Origin: Pelagimonas phthalicica
GTDB taxonomy: Bacteria; Pseudomonadota; Alphaproteobacteria; Rhodobacterales; Rhodobacteraceae
Reading direction: 5' to 3'
NCBI RefSeq assembly: GCF_004364805.1
Contig: NZ_SOAP01000002.1
Span: 1,488,001-1,552,000 of the forward strand
DNA: 64,000 nt
In this document: in pieces, positions 1 through 8,963 of the stretch
Position numbering within the stretch: the first letter of the stretch is position 1
Layout of the letters: every line of letters begins with the position of its first letter
Notes under the pieces: model-generated
Told to the model about the DNA's origin: nothing
The model's database searches: none
What the model saw: the letters and a program-made list of their open reading frames with translations, nothing else
Position numbers and translations under genes: made by a program

Positions 1-1
1 C

Positions 2-34
2 GTGCTGGCAATCTGGAAGCGGAACGCAGCATGA
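2..34 (+). CDS. 3' end of an unidentified upstream gene (partial)
   Basis: A reading frame open from the window edge ends with codons for VLAIWKRNAA and a TGA at 32-34. This stop overlaps the ATG of the next gene as ATGA, the usual sign of translational coupling in this genome. Only ten codons are visible, so the product cannot be named. The inference rests only on the overlap. Confidence 0.4.
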   Translation: MLAIWKRNAA

Positions 35-417
35 CGCCCTTGATAACGCTCTATTTTGTCGCTGGATTCGCGCTGATGCATGTGGTGATCACCATGCTGG
101 TTGGGGCGGCCCGGGTGCCCAATCAGGTCCATTTCTATGACGAAGGTGACCTGAACCTGCGCCGCAACCAACGTGCCCATGCCAATTTCTGCGAAAACAT
201 CCCCATGGCGTTGATCACCATGGCGGCGGCGGAAACTTCGGGCACGCCCGCGCGCTGGATCATCACCGGCGGGCTGGTGATCGTCGCGGGGCGGCTGTTG
301 CATTACTATATCATCCGCGTGCGCGGATGGGGCAATGCGCGGGCGGTTTCCATGCTGATGACACTGATGCCGATCGTCGGCTTTGCCGGTCTGACGCTGT
401 GGAACCTGTCTGCATAG
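31..417 (+). CDS. MAPEG family membrane protein
   Basis: This 128-residue protein resembles the MAPEG family of small membrane proteins (membrane-associated eicosanoid and glutathione metabolism). It has an N-terminal hydrophobic helix (about 4-26), a polar stretch with the family-like pattern RRNQRAHANFCENIP (about 44-58), and two or three further helices up to the C terminus. Bacterial members are mostly of unknown substrate; some bind glutathione. The ATG overlaps the stop of the preceding frame (ATGA), so it is probably the last gene of an upstream operon. Length fits the family. The family assignment is firm; a specific activity cannot be assigned. Confidence 0.85.
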   Translation: MTPLITLYFVAGFALMHVVITMLVGAARVPNQVHFYDEGDLNLRRNQRAHANFCENIPMALITMAAAETSGTPARWIITGGLVIVAGRLLHYYIIRVRGWGNARAVSMLMTLMPIVGFAGLTLWNLSA

Positions 418-451
418 GGTCTGGAAAGGAAATTCTCATCATCGAGATAAC

Positions 452-630
452 GCCCCAGATCGCTTGCGATCCGGGGCGCGCCCGACCCCGCCCCCAGGGC
501 GGGCGCGAATTCGTCTTAACGTTTCAACGAGATGCACAGTCATCCGATGCCACCACTCGGCTGCCAAGGATAGAAGCGCCCACCCACGGTGCCGGGCGCG
601 AACCTGTGTGGTTACAAATTGTCTATGTCG
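452..630 (+). repeat. Dispersed intergenic repeat, family R200, copy 1
   Basis: The segment opens with a near-palindrome (GATCGCTTGCGATC), continues with GC-rich inverted blocks (GCGCCCG / CGGGCGC), and ends with GCGCCCACCCACGG and GAACCTGTGTGGTTA. The same order of blocks occurs at 25610-25770 (same strand) and 32167-32368 (opposite strand). Between GCGAATTCG and CGCCCACCC, copies 1 and 3 are both 81 bases with no insertion or deletion. It fills most of the gap between the MAPEG gene and the ycjX-like gene. Confidence 0.8.
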
Positions 631-743
631 CGTATCAGTTCCATGTGACTAGCCTCAAAGCCCTGCCCCTCCAAAGGTCAGGGCCTCCCCAATCGCGAAA
701 ATTCCCCCTGCCCTCCCCTCTGGTGGTTCCGGTCCGGGATGAC

Positions 744-779
744 TAAGTTGCCGATGAACAAATAGACTTGGGCAACTTA
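744..779 (+). promoter_or_regulatory. Inverted repeat next to the ycjX-like start codon
   Basis: TAAGTTGCC at 744-752 and GGCAACTTA at 771-779 form a perfect 9-base inverted repeat with an 18-base spacer. It ends one base before the ATG at 781. It could be an operator or a leader hairpin that covers the ribosome-binding region; no clear Shine-Dalgarno sequence is visible there. Confidence 0.35.
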
Positions 780-780
780 A

Positions 781-2196
781 ATGGTTATCGGCGCATTAAC
801 AGACACATTGACCCGCTCTGTCAGCGATGTGACCGAGACCCTGACCTCGCCCTTTACCGATACGACCATTCGCCTGGGCGTCACCGGGTTGGCGCGGGCG
901 GGCAAGACCGTGTTCATCACCTCGCTTGTGGCCAATCTGCTGGATCGCGGACGCATGTCGCAGCTGGTTGCCCAAAACGAGGGCCGCATCCTGTCGGCCT
1001 ATCTGCAACCGCAACCCGATGACACGATCCCGCGCTTTGACTATGAAAACCACCTTGGCGCGCTGACCTCGCGCACGCCCCACTGGCCAGACTCGACCCG
1101 CGCTGTGTCCGAGCTGCGCCTGTCGCTCAAGGTGCAGCCGAGCGGCATGTTGTCGGGCTTTCAGGGGCCGCGTACCATTCATCTGGATATCGTCGATTAC
1201 CCCGGCGAATGGCTGCTGGATCTGTCTTTGCTCGACAAATCTTATGCGGATTGGTCGTCTGAGATGCTGACCCGCATGGCCCTGCGCCCCGATGGCCCGG
1301 AATTTGTTGAAATGGCTCAGGCCGAGGACAGCACAGAGCCGCTGGACGAGACCCGCGCCCGCGCCTTGGCCGAGGCCTATACAAAGGCGCTGCAGACCGC
1401 CCGCGCCGCTGGCTTCTCTGATTGCTTGCCCGGTCGCTTTTTGCTTCCGGGCGAATTGGCTGGCTCACCGGTGCTGACCTTTGCGCCCCTGTCCCCCAAA
1501 GGCACCGTGCCGCGAAAATCACTGTGGCGCGAGATGGAGCGCCGCTTTGAGGCCTATAAATCCCGCGTGGTGAAACCGTTTTTTCGCGATCATTTTTCTC
1601 GGATTGATCGCCAGATTGTGCTGGTGGATGCGCTTGGCGCGATCCATGCCGGGCCACGGGCGCTGGATGATCTGCGCCAGACCATGGCCGATATCCTGAC
1701 CGCCTATCGCCCCGGTGCCAACGCCTTTCTCACCCGGCTTTTGCTGGGCAAACGGGTGGAAAAGATCCTCTTTGCCGCCACCAAATCCGACCATCTGCAT
1801 CACAGCCAGCATGGTCGCCTCACCGCCATCATGGAGGCCCTGACCCGCGAGGCGCGTGACCGCGCGCGCTTTGCCGGGGCCGAAACACAGGCGCTGGCGC
1901 TGGCCTCCTTGCGGGCCACGACCGAGCAGACCATCACCCATGGCGGCAAAGAGCTGGATTGCGTGCGCGGCACTTTGCTTGAGACCGGCAAACAGGCGGC
2001 GTTTTTCCCCGGCAACCTGCCCGAAGACCCCAGCCATCTGCTAGGCCCAGCCCGCGACGGGGCGACGGGCTGGCTGGAACAGGATTACAAGATCATGAAT
2101 TTCGCCCCCGCGCAGCTCAGCATCAAACCCGGGGACGGCCCGCCCCATATCCGTCTCGACCGCGCCGCGCAGTTCCTGCTGGGGGACAAGCTATGA
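781..2196 (+). CDS. YcjX-like P-loop NTPase (DUF463)
   Basis: This 471-residue protein matches the YcjX/DUF463 family, predicted cytoplasmic nucleotide-binding proteins whose E. coli member is tied to the phage-shock/cell-envelope stress regulon. A Walker A motif, GLARAGKT, lies at residues 36-43 after a short N-terminal stretch, as usual for the family. LDIVDYPGEWLLD, further on, carries the DxPG-like Walker B of GTPase-type P-loops. Length agrees with the family. The gene overlaps the GNAT gene by 4 bases (ATGA), and the third gene in the chain is YcjF-like (DUF697), the usual YcjX partner. The family is sure; the cellular role is inferred. Confidence 0.9.
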   Translation: MVIGALTDTLTRSVSDVTETLTSPFTDTTIRLGVTGLARAGKTVFITSLVANLLDRGRMSQLVAQNEGRILSAYLQPQPDDTIPRFDYENHLGALTSRTPHWPDSTRAVSELRLSLKVQPSGMLSGFQGPRTIHLDIVDYPGEWLLDLSLLDKSYADWSSEMLTRMALRPDGPEFVEMAQAEDSTEPLDETRARALAEAYTKALQTARAAGFSDCLPGRFLLPGELAGSPVLTFAPLSPKGTVPRKSLWREMERRFEAYKSRVVKPFFRDHFSRIDRQIVLVDALGAIHAGPRALDDLRQTMADILTAYRPGANAFLTRLLLGKRVEKILFAATKSDHLHHSQHGRLTAIMEALTREARDRARFAGAETQALALASLRATTEQTITHGGKELDCVRGTLLETGKQAAFFPGNLPEDPSHLLGPARDGATGWLEQDYKIMNFAPAQLSIKPGDGPPHIRLDRAAQFLLGDKL

Positions 2197-2708
2197 GCGG
2201 CGTTTTCCTGCGCCCGGCAAAACCCACCGATGCGGGCAAACTTGGTGCGATGATCACAGACGCGGTTCAGGCGCGCGATTGGAAACCGGTGCTGTGGACG
2301 GCGGCGCAGGACGTGGCCCATGCGGGCATGTTGATTGATCGCGGCTGGGTCACCGTGGCCGAAGACGCCGAACACCGGGTTCTGGGCTTTCTCGCCCGCG
2401 AGGGGGAAATGGTGCATTCGCTCTTTGTGACCCAGGCGGCGCAGGGCCATGGCGTGGGTCTGGCGCTGCTCAATCACGCCAAAGCTTGCAATGCCCGGCT
2501 CGAGCTTTGGACCTTTGTCGCAAATCATGGCGCGCGGCGGTTTTACAAGCGCGAGGGTTTTGTCGAGGTGGAGCGCACCGATGGCTCCACCAATGATGAG
2601 CGCCTGCCAGATATCCGCTTTGAATGGCACGCGCTTGGCGTCAAATCCCCTGCCGCTGGGCCCGTCCTGAACACACAATCCCATCACTCCGAGGAGGTGC
2701 CGCAATGA
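2193..2708 (+). CDS. GNAT family N-acetyltransferase
   Basis: This 171-residue protein has a GNAT fold signature: an acetyl-CoA pyrophosphate-binding motif around QAAQGHGVGLAL (residues 81-92), preceded by the beta strand VHSLFV. The later segment ARRFYKREGFVEVERT is the classic motif B region (aromatic residue plus EGF). Acceptor substrate is not predictable. It overlaps the upstream ycjX-like stop and the downstream DUF697 start by 4 bases each, so the three genes form one operon. The extra acetyltransferase between a YcjX/YcjF pair is uncommon in enterobacteria. The family is firm, the substrate unknown. Confidence 0.88.
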   Translation: MSGVFLRPAKPTDAGKLGAMITDAVQARDWKPVLWTAAQDVAHAGMLIDRGWVTVAEDAEHRVLGFLAREGEMVHSLFVTQAAQGHGVGLALLNHAKACNARLELWTFVANHGARRFYKREGFVEVERTDGSTNDERLPDIRFEWHALGVKSPAAGPVLNTQSHHSEEVPQ

Positions 2709-3730
2709 GCGCGCCCAAGGACAGCAAGTCAGGCCCGGTTCTGATCGAGTTGGAAGATCAAGGCACTGCAGCCCCTTCACCGGCTGAGGCCCCGCCAGTG
2801 CCCGATACAGCGACGGATCTGTCACCACGCGGTCAGGCCATGACCACCGTCGCCACCCTGGCCGCCCGCCAGCCCTCGACCCTGGCGCGCTGGTTCTGGC
2901 GGCTCTTGCTGACCTTGCTGGGCACGGTGATTTCGATTGCAGCGTGGAACTATGCCACCGGTTTGATCGCCGCCAATCCGCTGCTGGGTTGGGCGGTGAC
3001 CGGGTTGATCGGGCTGTTCGTCGGGGTCTGTGCGCTGATCGCGATCAAGGAATTGGCCGCCTTTCACCGCCTGTCACGCATAGACTCGCTGCATCGCGCC
3101 GCTGACAACGCGCTGGCGGATGAAGACCTTGAGGGCGCGCGCCGGGTGACCGAGCAATTGCTGACCCTCTATCGCGGCCGCGATGACACCCGTTGGGGTC
3201 GTGCCCGATTGCAAGACCGCAAGGGCGAGATCTTTGACGCCTCGGGCCTGCTGGGCCTGGCCGAAACCGAGCTGCTCGCCCCGCTGGACATGGCCGCCGA
3301 GCGTGAGGTCGAGGCGGCAGCGCGTCAGGTGGCCACGGTGACCGCGCTGGTGCCACTGGCGCTGGCCGATGTCTTTGCCGCGCTGACCGCCAATCTGCGC
3401 ATGATCCGCCGCATTGCCGAAATCTATGGTGGGCGTTCGGGCACCTTGGGCAGCTGGCGGCTGACCCGCGCGGTGATGACCCATCTGGTCGCCACCGGAG
3501 CCGTGGCCGTGGGGGATGATATGCTTGAGCCGATCCTGGGTGGTGGCCTGCTTGGCAAACTCTCGCGCCGCTTTGGCGAAGGGCTGGTCAACGGCTCTCT
3601 CACCGCCCGCGTCGGCGTGGCCGCCATCGAAGTCTGCCGCCCCCTGCCGTTTACAACTGCTGAAAAACCCTCGGTCCGCCGGCTGATCCGCCAGGCTCTC
3701 GGCGGGCTGTTTTCCTCCGAAAAAACCTGA
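2705..3730 (+). CDS. YcjF-like membrane protein (DUF697, TIGR01620 type)
   Basis: The product has 341 residues. I chose the ATG at 2705 because GAGGAGG lies just upstream and the ATG overlaps the GNAT stop as ATGA; an in-frame ATG 27 codons earlier lies inside the GNAT gene. The order is: an acidic Pro/Ala-rich N terminus (to about 60), two membrane helices (about 65-115), then a long, mostly helical domain. The segment AEIYGGRSGTLGSWRL is typical of DUF697. E. coli YcjF is the partner of YcjX, and the chain here keeps that pairing. It probably acts at the inner membrane in an envelope-stress context (inference from the family). Confidence 0.85.
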   Translation: MSAPKDSKSGPVLIELEDQGTAAPSPAEAPPVPDTATDLSPRGQAMTTVATLAARQPSTLARWFWRLLLTLLGTVISIAAWNYATGLIAANPLLGWAVTGLIGLFVGVCALIAIKELAAFHRLSRIDSLHRAADNALADEDLEGARRVTEQLLTLYRGRDDTRWGRARLQDRKGEIFDASGLLGLAETELLAPLDMAAEREVEAAARQVATVTALVPLALADVFAALTANLRMIRRIAEIYGGRSGTLGSWRLTRAVMTHLVATGAVAVGDDMLEPILGGGLLGKLSRRFGEGLVNGSLTARVGVAAIEVCRPLPFTTAEKPSVRRLIRQALGGLFSSEKT

Positions 3731-3750
3731 CCCTCGCGGCTGGGTGATCC

Positions 3751-3792
3751 AAATTCCGTCGACTGAATTTGCAAATTCCATGCATGGAATTT
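3751..3792 (+). repeat. 42-bp double palindrome, copy 1
   Basis: Two 20-base palindromes are separated by GC. P1 (3751-3770) has one mismatch (GTCGACTG in the centre). P2 (3773-3792), AAATTCCATGCATGGAATTT, is perfect. Both share outer arms AAATTCC and GGAATTT. The unit begins 20 bases after the stop of the DUF697 gene. Matching copies lie at 39056-39097 and 56792-56833. Confidence 0.9.
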
Positions 3793-3882
3793 GGAGCCGC
3801 GCGCCGTGAGGTCGGGTATCCCGCACCTGTTCAGCAGGGGCGCAAAGCGGTAGCCTTTTGACAGCAAAAGGGAAACGCGTTC

Positions 3883-6678
3883 ATGGAAGCCTTGTTTGTT
3901 CTGTTGGGTCTTGCTGTTCTGGCCTTGCCGATTGCCGTGATCGCCCTGATCGTCTCACATCTGACATTGCGCCGTGAAACCAAAGAGTTGCGCGCATCTG
4001 TGGCCGAACTGCGCCACCGGATGACTTTGCAAACCCCACCTGAACGCCCCATCGCCCCCGCACAGCCCAGCCCCGAAGCGCTGGCAGCCGAAAATGTCGT
4101 CGCGCTCAGCCCCGCGCCCAAAGCCGAGGCCAAGACCGAAGCACCGCAACCGGTCTGGGACGGCCCGCGCGTGATCAAACCGCCCAAGCCCGAACCGCAA
4201 TCGGTGGTGTTCAACTCTCAGCGGTTCAAAGCGCTTGGCACCTGGCTGCGCGAGAATTGGTTCTATGTGGTCGCCGCCTTTTCGCTCGCCCTGTCGGGCA
4301 TCTTCCTTGTGCAATATGGCATTGAAACCGGGCTGTTGACCCCGCGCGCCCGTATCGGTGCCGCCCTGGGTTTTGGCCTCCTGCTGATCGGGGCTGGCGA
4401 ATGGATCCGCCGCCGCTTTGGCGATGATGCGGCCAGCGCCACGGCCTATCTACCCTCGGTGCTCAGCGGCGCGGGGTTGGTTTCGCTGATGGGCGCGATC
4501 CTGTCGGCGCGGCTGCTCTACGATCTCATCGCCCCCGGCCCGGCCTTTGCCGCGCTCTTTGCCATCACGCTGTTGGGGCTGGTTCTGGGCTGGATGCATG
4601 GCGCGCTTTTGGCCGCAATCGGGCTGATTGGAGGGTTCGCCGCGCCCTTCCTTGTCGGCGGGCAAAGCGACACGCCGGAATGGCTTTATGCCTATTTTGC
4701 CCTGCTCACGGCGCTTGGTCTTGGCATTGACAGCTTGCGCCGCTGGGCCTGGATCAGTGCGCTGGCGCTGATTGGCGGAGCGGCGTCGGGCCTGACCCTG
4801 GCGTTGCTGCTGCCCAGTGATGGCAGTGTTGCCGCTTTTGCCGCCTATGTCGCCGGGCTGGTCGTGCTCGCGGTGCTGATCCCGGCGCGCGCGCTGGTGC
4901 CAGACCATCAAGGCCCCAACACCATCGAGGCGATCACCCAGTCGGTCCTGCGGGTCAAAGGGCGCAGCTGGCCGATTTTCCCGGCGCGCCTGTCTTTGCC
5001 CACCCTGCTATTTGCCTGCGTGATGCTGGTGTTGACCGCCTCGCAAAGCGCCCTGCATTTCTGGATTTCCCTATCGCTGCTATCCGGTCTGACCCTGCTC
5101 TTTACCTATTGGGCCAAGCCCGCCCCGGCCCTGCAGGATCACGCGCTGTTTTCCGCGCTGGCTCTGCTGGTGCTGATCGCCCTGCCCGATGCAGGCGCGG
5201 CGGTGCGCATTGCCATGAACGCCACGCTTGCCGCGCAAGAGGGGCAGACCGAGGTCCGGATGCTTTGGGATATCAGCCTGATCCTGTGTGCCGCCACCCT
5301 GGTCGGGATCGGCGCGGCCTGGCACAGCCTGCGTGCCCCGGAATTCAACGGGTTCTGGGCCGGGGGCGCGGTGCTGGTGCCGCCCTTGGCCGGGCTGGCG
5401 CTTGAGCTGAGCTGGCGACCGGTCAGCCTGATCGGAGCCTGGCCCTGGGCCTTTCACGCGCTGGCTTTGGCGGCGCTGATGACCTGGCTTGCCACGTGCT
5501 ACGCAGCCGCGGACGCCAAGGATAAGACCCGCCCTGCCATCGCCGCGATCTCTGCACTGGCCTGCCTGGCTTTTGCCCTGTCGGTGGTTCTGTTTGACGC
5601 CGCGCTAACCCTGGCGCTGGCTGCCACCGTCGCCGCCGCAGCGGCGCTGGATCGGCGTTTTGATCTGCCCTTGATGGGCGGCTATATCTCGGCCGGGATC
5701 ATCGCCTTGGGCGTTCGGCTGGTCTTTGACCCCGGTCTTGACTGGGCGGTCTCGGCTCCGATCCTGCAAATGCTGGCGGGCTATGGCGGCACGCTTCTGG
5801 CGCTGATCGGAGCCTATTGGCTGCTGGAACCGATCGAGCGCCCGCGCTCCAAGGTCTTTGTCGAAAGCGCGATCCTGTCGGTGGGCGGCATGACGCTCAG
5901 CCTGACGCTGTACCAGATCTTTGACACGCTGGTTGGGCGCGGGGTGGACAGCCTGCATTGGGAATTTGGCCTGCATGCCACGATCTGGATTGGCCTGACC
6001 CTGACCCAGCTGATCCGCCTGCAATTGGGCGGGGCCATGGCCTGGTTGCGCATCGCTCTGGCGGCGCTCTATGCGCTGTTTGGGCTTGGGGCGCTTGGCT
6101 CGGGCCTGATCCTGGCCAACCCGCTGATCGACTTTCAAAACATCGCCGGCATCGCCCTGTTCAACACCCTGATCCCGGCCTATCTGCTGCCTGCTTTGGC
6201 GCTGGGGGCCGGGGCGTATTTCCTCAAGACGCAACCGCTCTGGATCCGGTTGGTTCTGGCGGTGCTGGGGGGCGCAACATTGGTGATCTGGATTGGGCTG
6301 AGCCTGCGGCATGGGTTTCGCGGCAGTGACCAGATGCTTTGGCAATATGGCACCACCCAGCCCGAGCTATACTCCTATACGCTGGCGCTTTTGCTGGCCG
6401 GGGCGGCGCTGTTCTATCAGGCGTTGGCGTGCAATTCCGACCACCTGCGCCGCGCCGGGGTTGCGCTGATTGCGCTGGCGGTGGCCAAGGTGTTCCTGAT
6501 TGATATCTCCGGATTGCAGGGGCTGGTGCGGGTGTTTTCCTTTATGTTCCTCGGCCTGTCTCTGGCTGGGCTGGCCTGGCTCAATCGCTGGGTTCAGCTG
6601 CGCTCGGGCCCACCACAACAGCCGCCTTCAGAGCCAGATACAGCCCCAGAACCCGTCCCGGAACCAGACCGGGTTTGA
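3883..6678 (+). CDS. DUF2339 multi-pass membrane protein
   Basis: This 931-residue protein fits DUF2339, very large polytopic membrane proteins of unknown function. An N-terminal helix (1-25) is followed by a coiled, charged segment (about 26-50) and a Pro/Ala/Glu-rich linker (about 50-110). About two dozen hydrophobic segments then run to a Pro-rich acidic tail. The helix SGIFLVQYGIETGLLTPRARI and the closing KVFLIDISGLQGLVRVFSFMFLGLSL pattern are typical of the family. The start follows AAGGGAAACG. It appears to be a single-gene transcript after the first double palindrome. No function can be assigned. Confidence 0.85.
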   Translation: MEALFVLLGLAVLALPIAVIALIVSHLTLRRETKELRASVAELRHRMTLQTPPERPIAPAQPSPEALAAENVVALSPAPKAEAKTEAPQPVWDGPRVIKPPKPEPQSVVFNSQRFKALGTWLRENWFYVVAAFSLALSGIFLVQYGIETGLLTPRARIGAALGFGLLLIGAGEWIRRRFGDDAASATAYLPSVLSGAGLVSLMGAILSARLLYDLIAPGPAFAALFAITLLGLVLGWMHGALLAAIGLIGGFAAPFLVGGQSDTPEWLYAYFALLTALGLGIDSLRRWAWISALALIGGAASGLTLALLLPSDGSVAAFAAYVAGLVVLAVLIPARALVPDHQGPNTIEAITQSVLRVKGRSWPIFPARLSLPTLLFACVMLVLTASQSALHFWISLSLLSGLTLLFTYWAKPAPALQDHALFSALALLVLIALPDAGAAVRIAMNATLAAQEGQTEVRMLWDISLILCAATLVGIGAAWHSLRAPEFNGFWAGGAVLVPPLAGLALELSWRPVSLIGAWPWAFHALALAALMTWLATCYAAADAKDKTRPAIAAISALACLAFALSVVLFDAALTLALAATVAAAAALDRRFDLPLMGGYISAGIIALGVRLVFDPGLDWAVSAPILQMLAGYGGTLLALIGAYWLLEPIERPRSKVFVESAILSVGGMTLSLTLYQIFDTLVGRGVDSLHWEFGLHATIWIGLTLTQLIRLQLGGAMAWLRIALAALYALFGLGALGSGLILANPLIDFQNIAGIALFNTLIPAYLLPALALGAGAYFLKTQPLWIRLVLAVLGGATLVIWIGLSLRHGFRGSDQMLWQYGTTQPELYSYTLALLLAGAALFYQALACNSDHLRRAGVALIALAVAKVFLIDISGLQGLVRVFSFMFLGLSLAGLAWLNRWVQLRSGPPQQPPSEPDTAPEPVPEPDRV

Positions 6679-6748
6679 TCCAGCGCATGGTGCCTTGGCC
6701 GCCGCTGTTCCATCCTGAGGTTGGATCAGCCAAGGCAAAGGACACCGC

Positions 6749-7486
6749 ATGCCAGATAGCCACTCCGCCCCCACCGCTTTGGAACATGGGCATAGCCAAC
6801 AGGAAATCGACGCGCGCCTGTCGCAGCCTCCGGGCCGAGGCGACCTGCGCGACATTGTCTATGGGGCGATTGACGGCTCCATCACCACTTTTGCCATTGT
6901 CGCCGGGGTGGCCGGGGCCGGTTTGTCGCCTTTTGTGATCGTCGCGCTGGGGGTGGCCAATGTGCTGGCAGACGGGTTTTCCATGGCGGCGGGCAATTAT
7001 TCCGCCACCAAGGCCGAGCTCGACAATATCAACCGGTTGCGCAAGGTCGAAGAGCGTCACATCGCGCTGAACCCTGAGGGCGAGAGACGCGAGCTGCGCA
7101 CCATTCTGGCGCAAAAAGGGTTGTCGGGCGAAGTTTTGGAGGGCGCGGTGGCGCAGCTCAGCGCCCAGCGCGAGAGGTGGATCGCCACCATGCTCGAGGG
7201 TGAATATGGCCTTGCCTCGGTTGATCCCCATCCGCTGCGCGCCGCGCTGGTGACATTCGCCGCTTTCCTGATCGCCGGGCTGATCCCGCTTTTACCATTT
7301 CTAATCGGCTGGGGCGAGGCGTTTTCCGCCTCGGTCGGGCTGACCCTGCTGGGCTTCTTTGCCATTGGCACGCTGAAAAGCCGTTGGTCGCTGAGCAGCT
7401 GGTGGCGCTCAGGCCTGGAGACCCTGGCGATTGGATCGATGGCGGCGGGGATCGCCTTTGTGGTTGGGTCGCTGTTTCATATGTAG
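6749..7486 (+). CDS. VIT1/CCC1-type transporter
   Basis: This 245-residue protein matches the VIT1/CCC1 family, which moves Fe2+ or Mn2+ across membranes in plants and yeast. The N-terminal block DIVYGAIDGSITTFAIVAGVAGAGL is the family hallmark, including the acidic residue in helix 1. ADGFSMAAGNYSATKAE is the second conserved block. A cytoplasmic, Glu-rich metal-binding-like segment follows (about 95-150), then three C-terminal helices. Bacterial members are thought to export or store divalent metals; the substrate here is inferred only. No metal regulator or other metal gene is adjacent. Confidence 0.88.
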   Translation: MPDSHSAPTALEHGHSQQEIDARLSQPPGRGDLRDIVYGAIDGSITTFAIVAGVAGAGLSPFVIVALGVANVLADGFSMAAGNYSATKAELDNINRLRKVEERHIALNPEGERRELRTILAQKGLSGEVLEGAVAQLSAQRERWIATMLEGEYGLASVDPHPLRAALVTFAAFLIAGLIPLLPFLIGWGEAFSASVGLTLLGFFAIGTLKSRWSLSSWWRSGLETLAIGSMAAGIAFVVGSLFHM

Positions 7487-7496
7487 CCGGGTTTGC

Positions 7497-7564
7497 GGGG
7501 CGCTGCCCCATCGCGGGCAAGCCCGCGATTCCCCGGGATATTTTTGGCCCAAAGAAACCTTGGG
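7497..7564 (-). repeat. Modular hairpin repeat (family MH), copy a
   Basis: Read on the minus strand: head TTTCTTTGGGCC followed by AAAAATATCCCGGGG, stem ATCGCGGGC-TT-GCCCGCGAT, then tail GGGGCAGCGCCCC. It is nearly identical to copy f at 50650-50712. It lies between the converging VIT1-like and monooxygenase genes, where it may act as a terminator. Confidence 0.85.
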
Positions 7565-7582
7565 ACGTCTTCTTAGACGAGC

Positions 7583-8764
7583 TTAGATATGCGGCGGGAG
7601 GAGATCGCCGCAGACCAGCCGGGTCAGGATGCGGCGCATCATTGGGCGCATGGCCAGCGGTGCAAGGACGCGGTCTCGGATCAGGGGCAAAGCGCGACTA
7701 TCTGATTGATACATAGGGGTAAAGGCCCAACTTATCGCCTGATAGGCCCGCACATGCCAGCGCCTTTGACTGGCATAAAGCTCGGCGGCGCGCGTCAGGG
7801 CATCGGGATGGGTTTGCAGGGCGCGGGCCAGAATGGCCGCGTCGAGCAGGGCCATATTGGCCCCCTGCCCCAGCTGTGGGCTGGCCCGGTGCGCGGCATC
7901 CCCGATCAGGATCAGGTCGCGTGTATAGGGACGGCGCAATGTGCCGTGGGAATAGCAGGCCATGGTCATCTGATCCGCGCTTTGCACCTGATCGGCAAAG
8001 GGGCTGAACTCGGGCCAGAGCGCCTTGGCCTCAGCGCGCCAGGCGTCGATCCCCTTGGCGCGCCAGGCCCGGTAATGGGCGGTGGGCAGGGACCAAAAAA
8101 TCGCGGTTTTACGCTGGCTGTCGCGCTCGGTCATCTGACCAATGGGCAGCACGCCAACCATATGATTGGCCTTGTCATAACACTGCCGCAGCTCATCCAG
8201 AGGTGTCGGTGCCTGGTCGGGCCAATCCACCGTCGCCCATAGCGCTCCAAACGGCAATTGGCGCGCCGAAAGCGGCGAGAGGCGCGACCCGGCCCCAGAG
8301 GCATCGACCACCAGATCAAAGGGGCCATGGCGCCTTGCGGCGGTTTCGACATGGTGTTTGTCTGCCGCAATGACCTCTTGCCCGGATTGAATATCGACAC
8401 CCGCGTCCAAGGCGGCCTGAAACAGGCAATCAAACAGGGCAGCGCGGTGAATGGCCAGACCAAAGCGCGGCTTGCCCGGCGCGTCATAGGTCACGTCCAA
8501 AACCTTGATCCCATGGCGGATCTCTTGCCCGGCCATGCGATAGATCTTGTTGCCCAAAGCCTCAGCCCGTTCCCCAATGCCCAGACCGTGCAAGACAGCC
8601 TGCCCCACCGGCTGAATGACCAGCCCGGAGCCAACCGGCGCGGGCGTGTCAAAGCGATCAAAGACGCGCACGCGCCAACCGGCCCGCCTCATGGCCAGGC
8701 CCAGGGCCAACCCGCCGACACCCGCGCCAATAATGGCCAGATCTTTTGAACGTTGCGCACACAT
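7583..8764 (-). CDS. FAD-dependent monooxygenase (UbiH/PHBH type)
   Basis: The product has 393 residues from the ATG at 8764, which places the Rossmann motif GAGVGG at residues 13-18; a longer frame to 8869 would add 35 residues with no domain. The C-terminal block LILIGDAAHRASPQLGQGANMALLDA is the GD motif that binds the FAD ribityl chain in class A flavoprotein hydroxylases. These enzymes hydroxylate aromatic substrates using NAD(P)H and O2. Substrate is unknown, and no aromatic catabolic genes are adjacent. It is divergent from the SDR-DoxX-like gene. The class is firm; the start is moderately sure. Confidence 0.85.
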   Translation of the reverse strand: MCAQRSKDLAIIGAGVGGLALGLAMRRAGWRVRVFDRFDTPAPVGSGLVIQPVGQAVLHGLGIGERAEALGNKIYRMAGQEIRHGIKVLDVTYDAPGKPRFGLAIHRAALFDCLFQAALDAGVDIQSGQEVIAADKHHVETAARRHGPFDLVVDASGAGSRLSPLSARQLPFGALWATVDWPDQAPTPLDELRQCYDKANHMVGVLPIGQMTERDSQRKTAIFWSLPTAHYRAWRAKGIDAWRAEAKALWPEFSPFADQVQSADQMTMACYSHGTLRRPYTRDLILIGDAAHRASPQLGQGANMALLDAAILARALQTHPDALTRAAELYASQRRWHVRAYQAISWAFTPMYQSDSRALPLIRDRVLAPLAMRPMMRRILTRLVCGDLLPPHI

Positions 8765-8963
8765 AACCGCGCCATGAATGCCGCCCCTGCGCGATATAGC
8801 AAGCGACGTGCTGACGCAGGGGCGCAGATGTCGCGCAGATATGACATCGCTTGACCTTTGATTGGGCATGGCCTGTTATGCTTGGTGACAAGATAGGTCG
8901 GTTTTCGGGGCCTATGCCAAGGCAGGTTTTGACATATGGCACGGCTCTGGGTGGGGTGATCTG

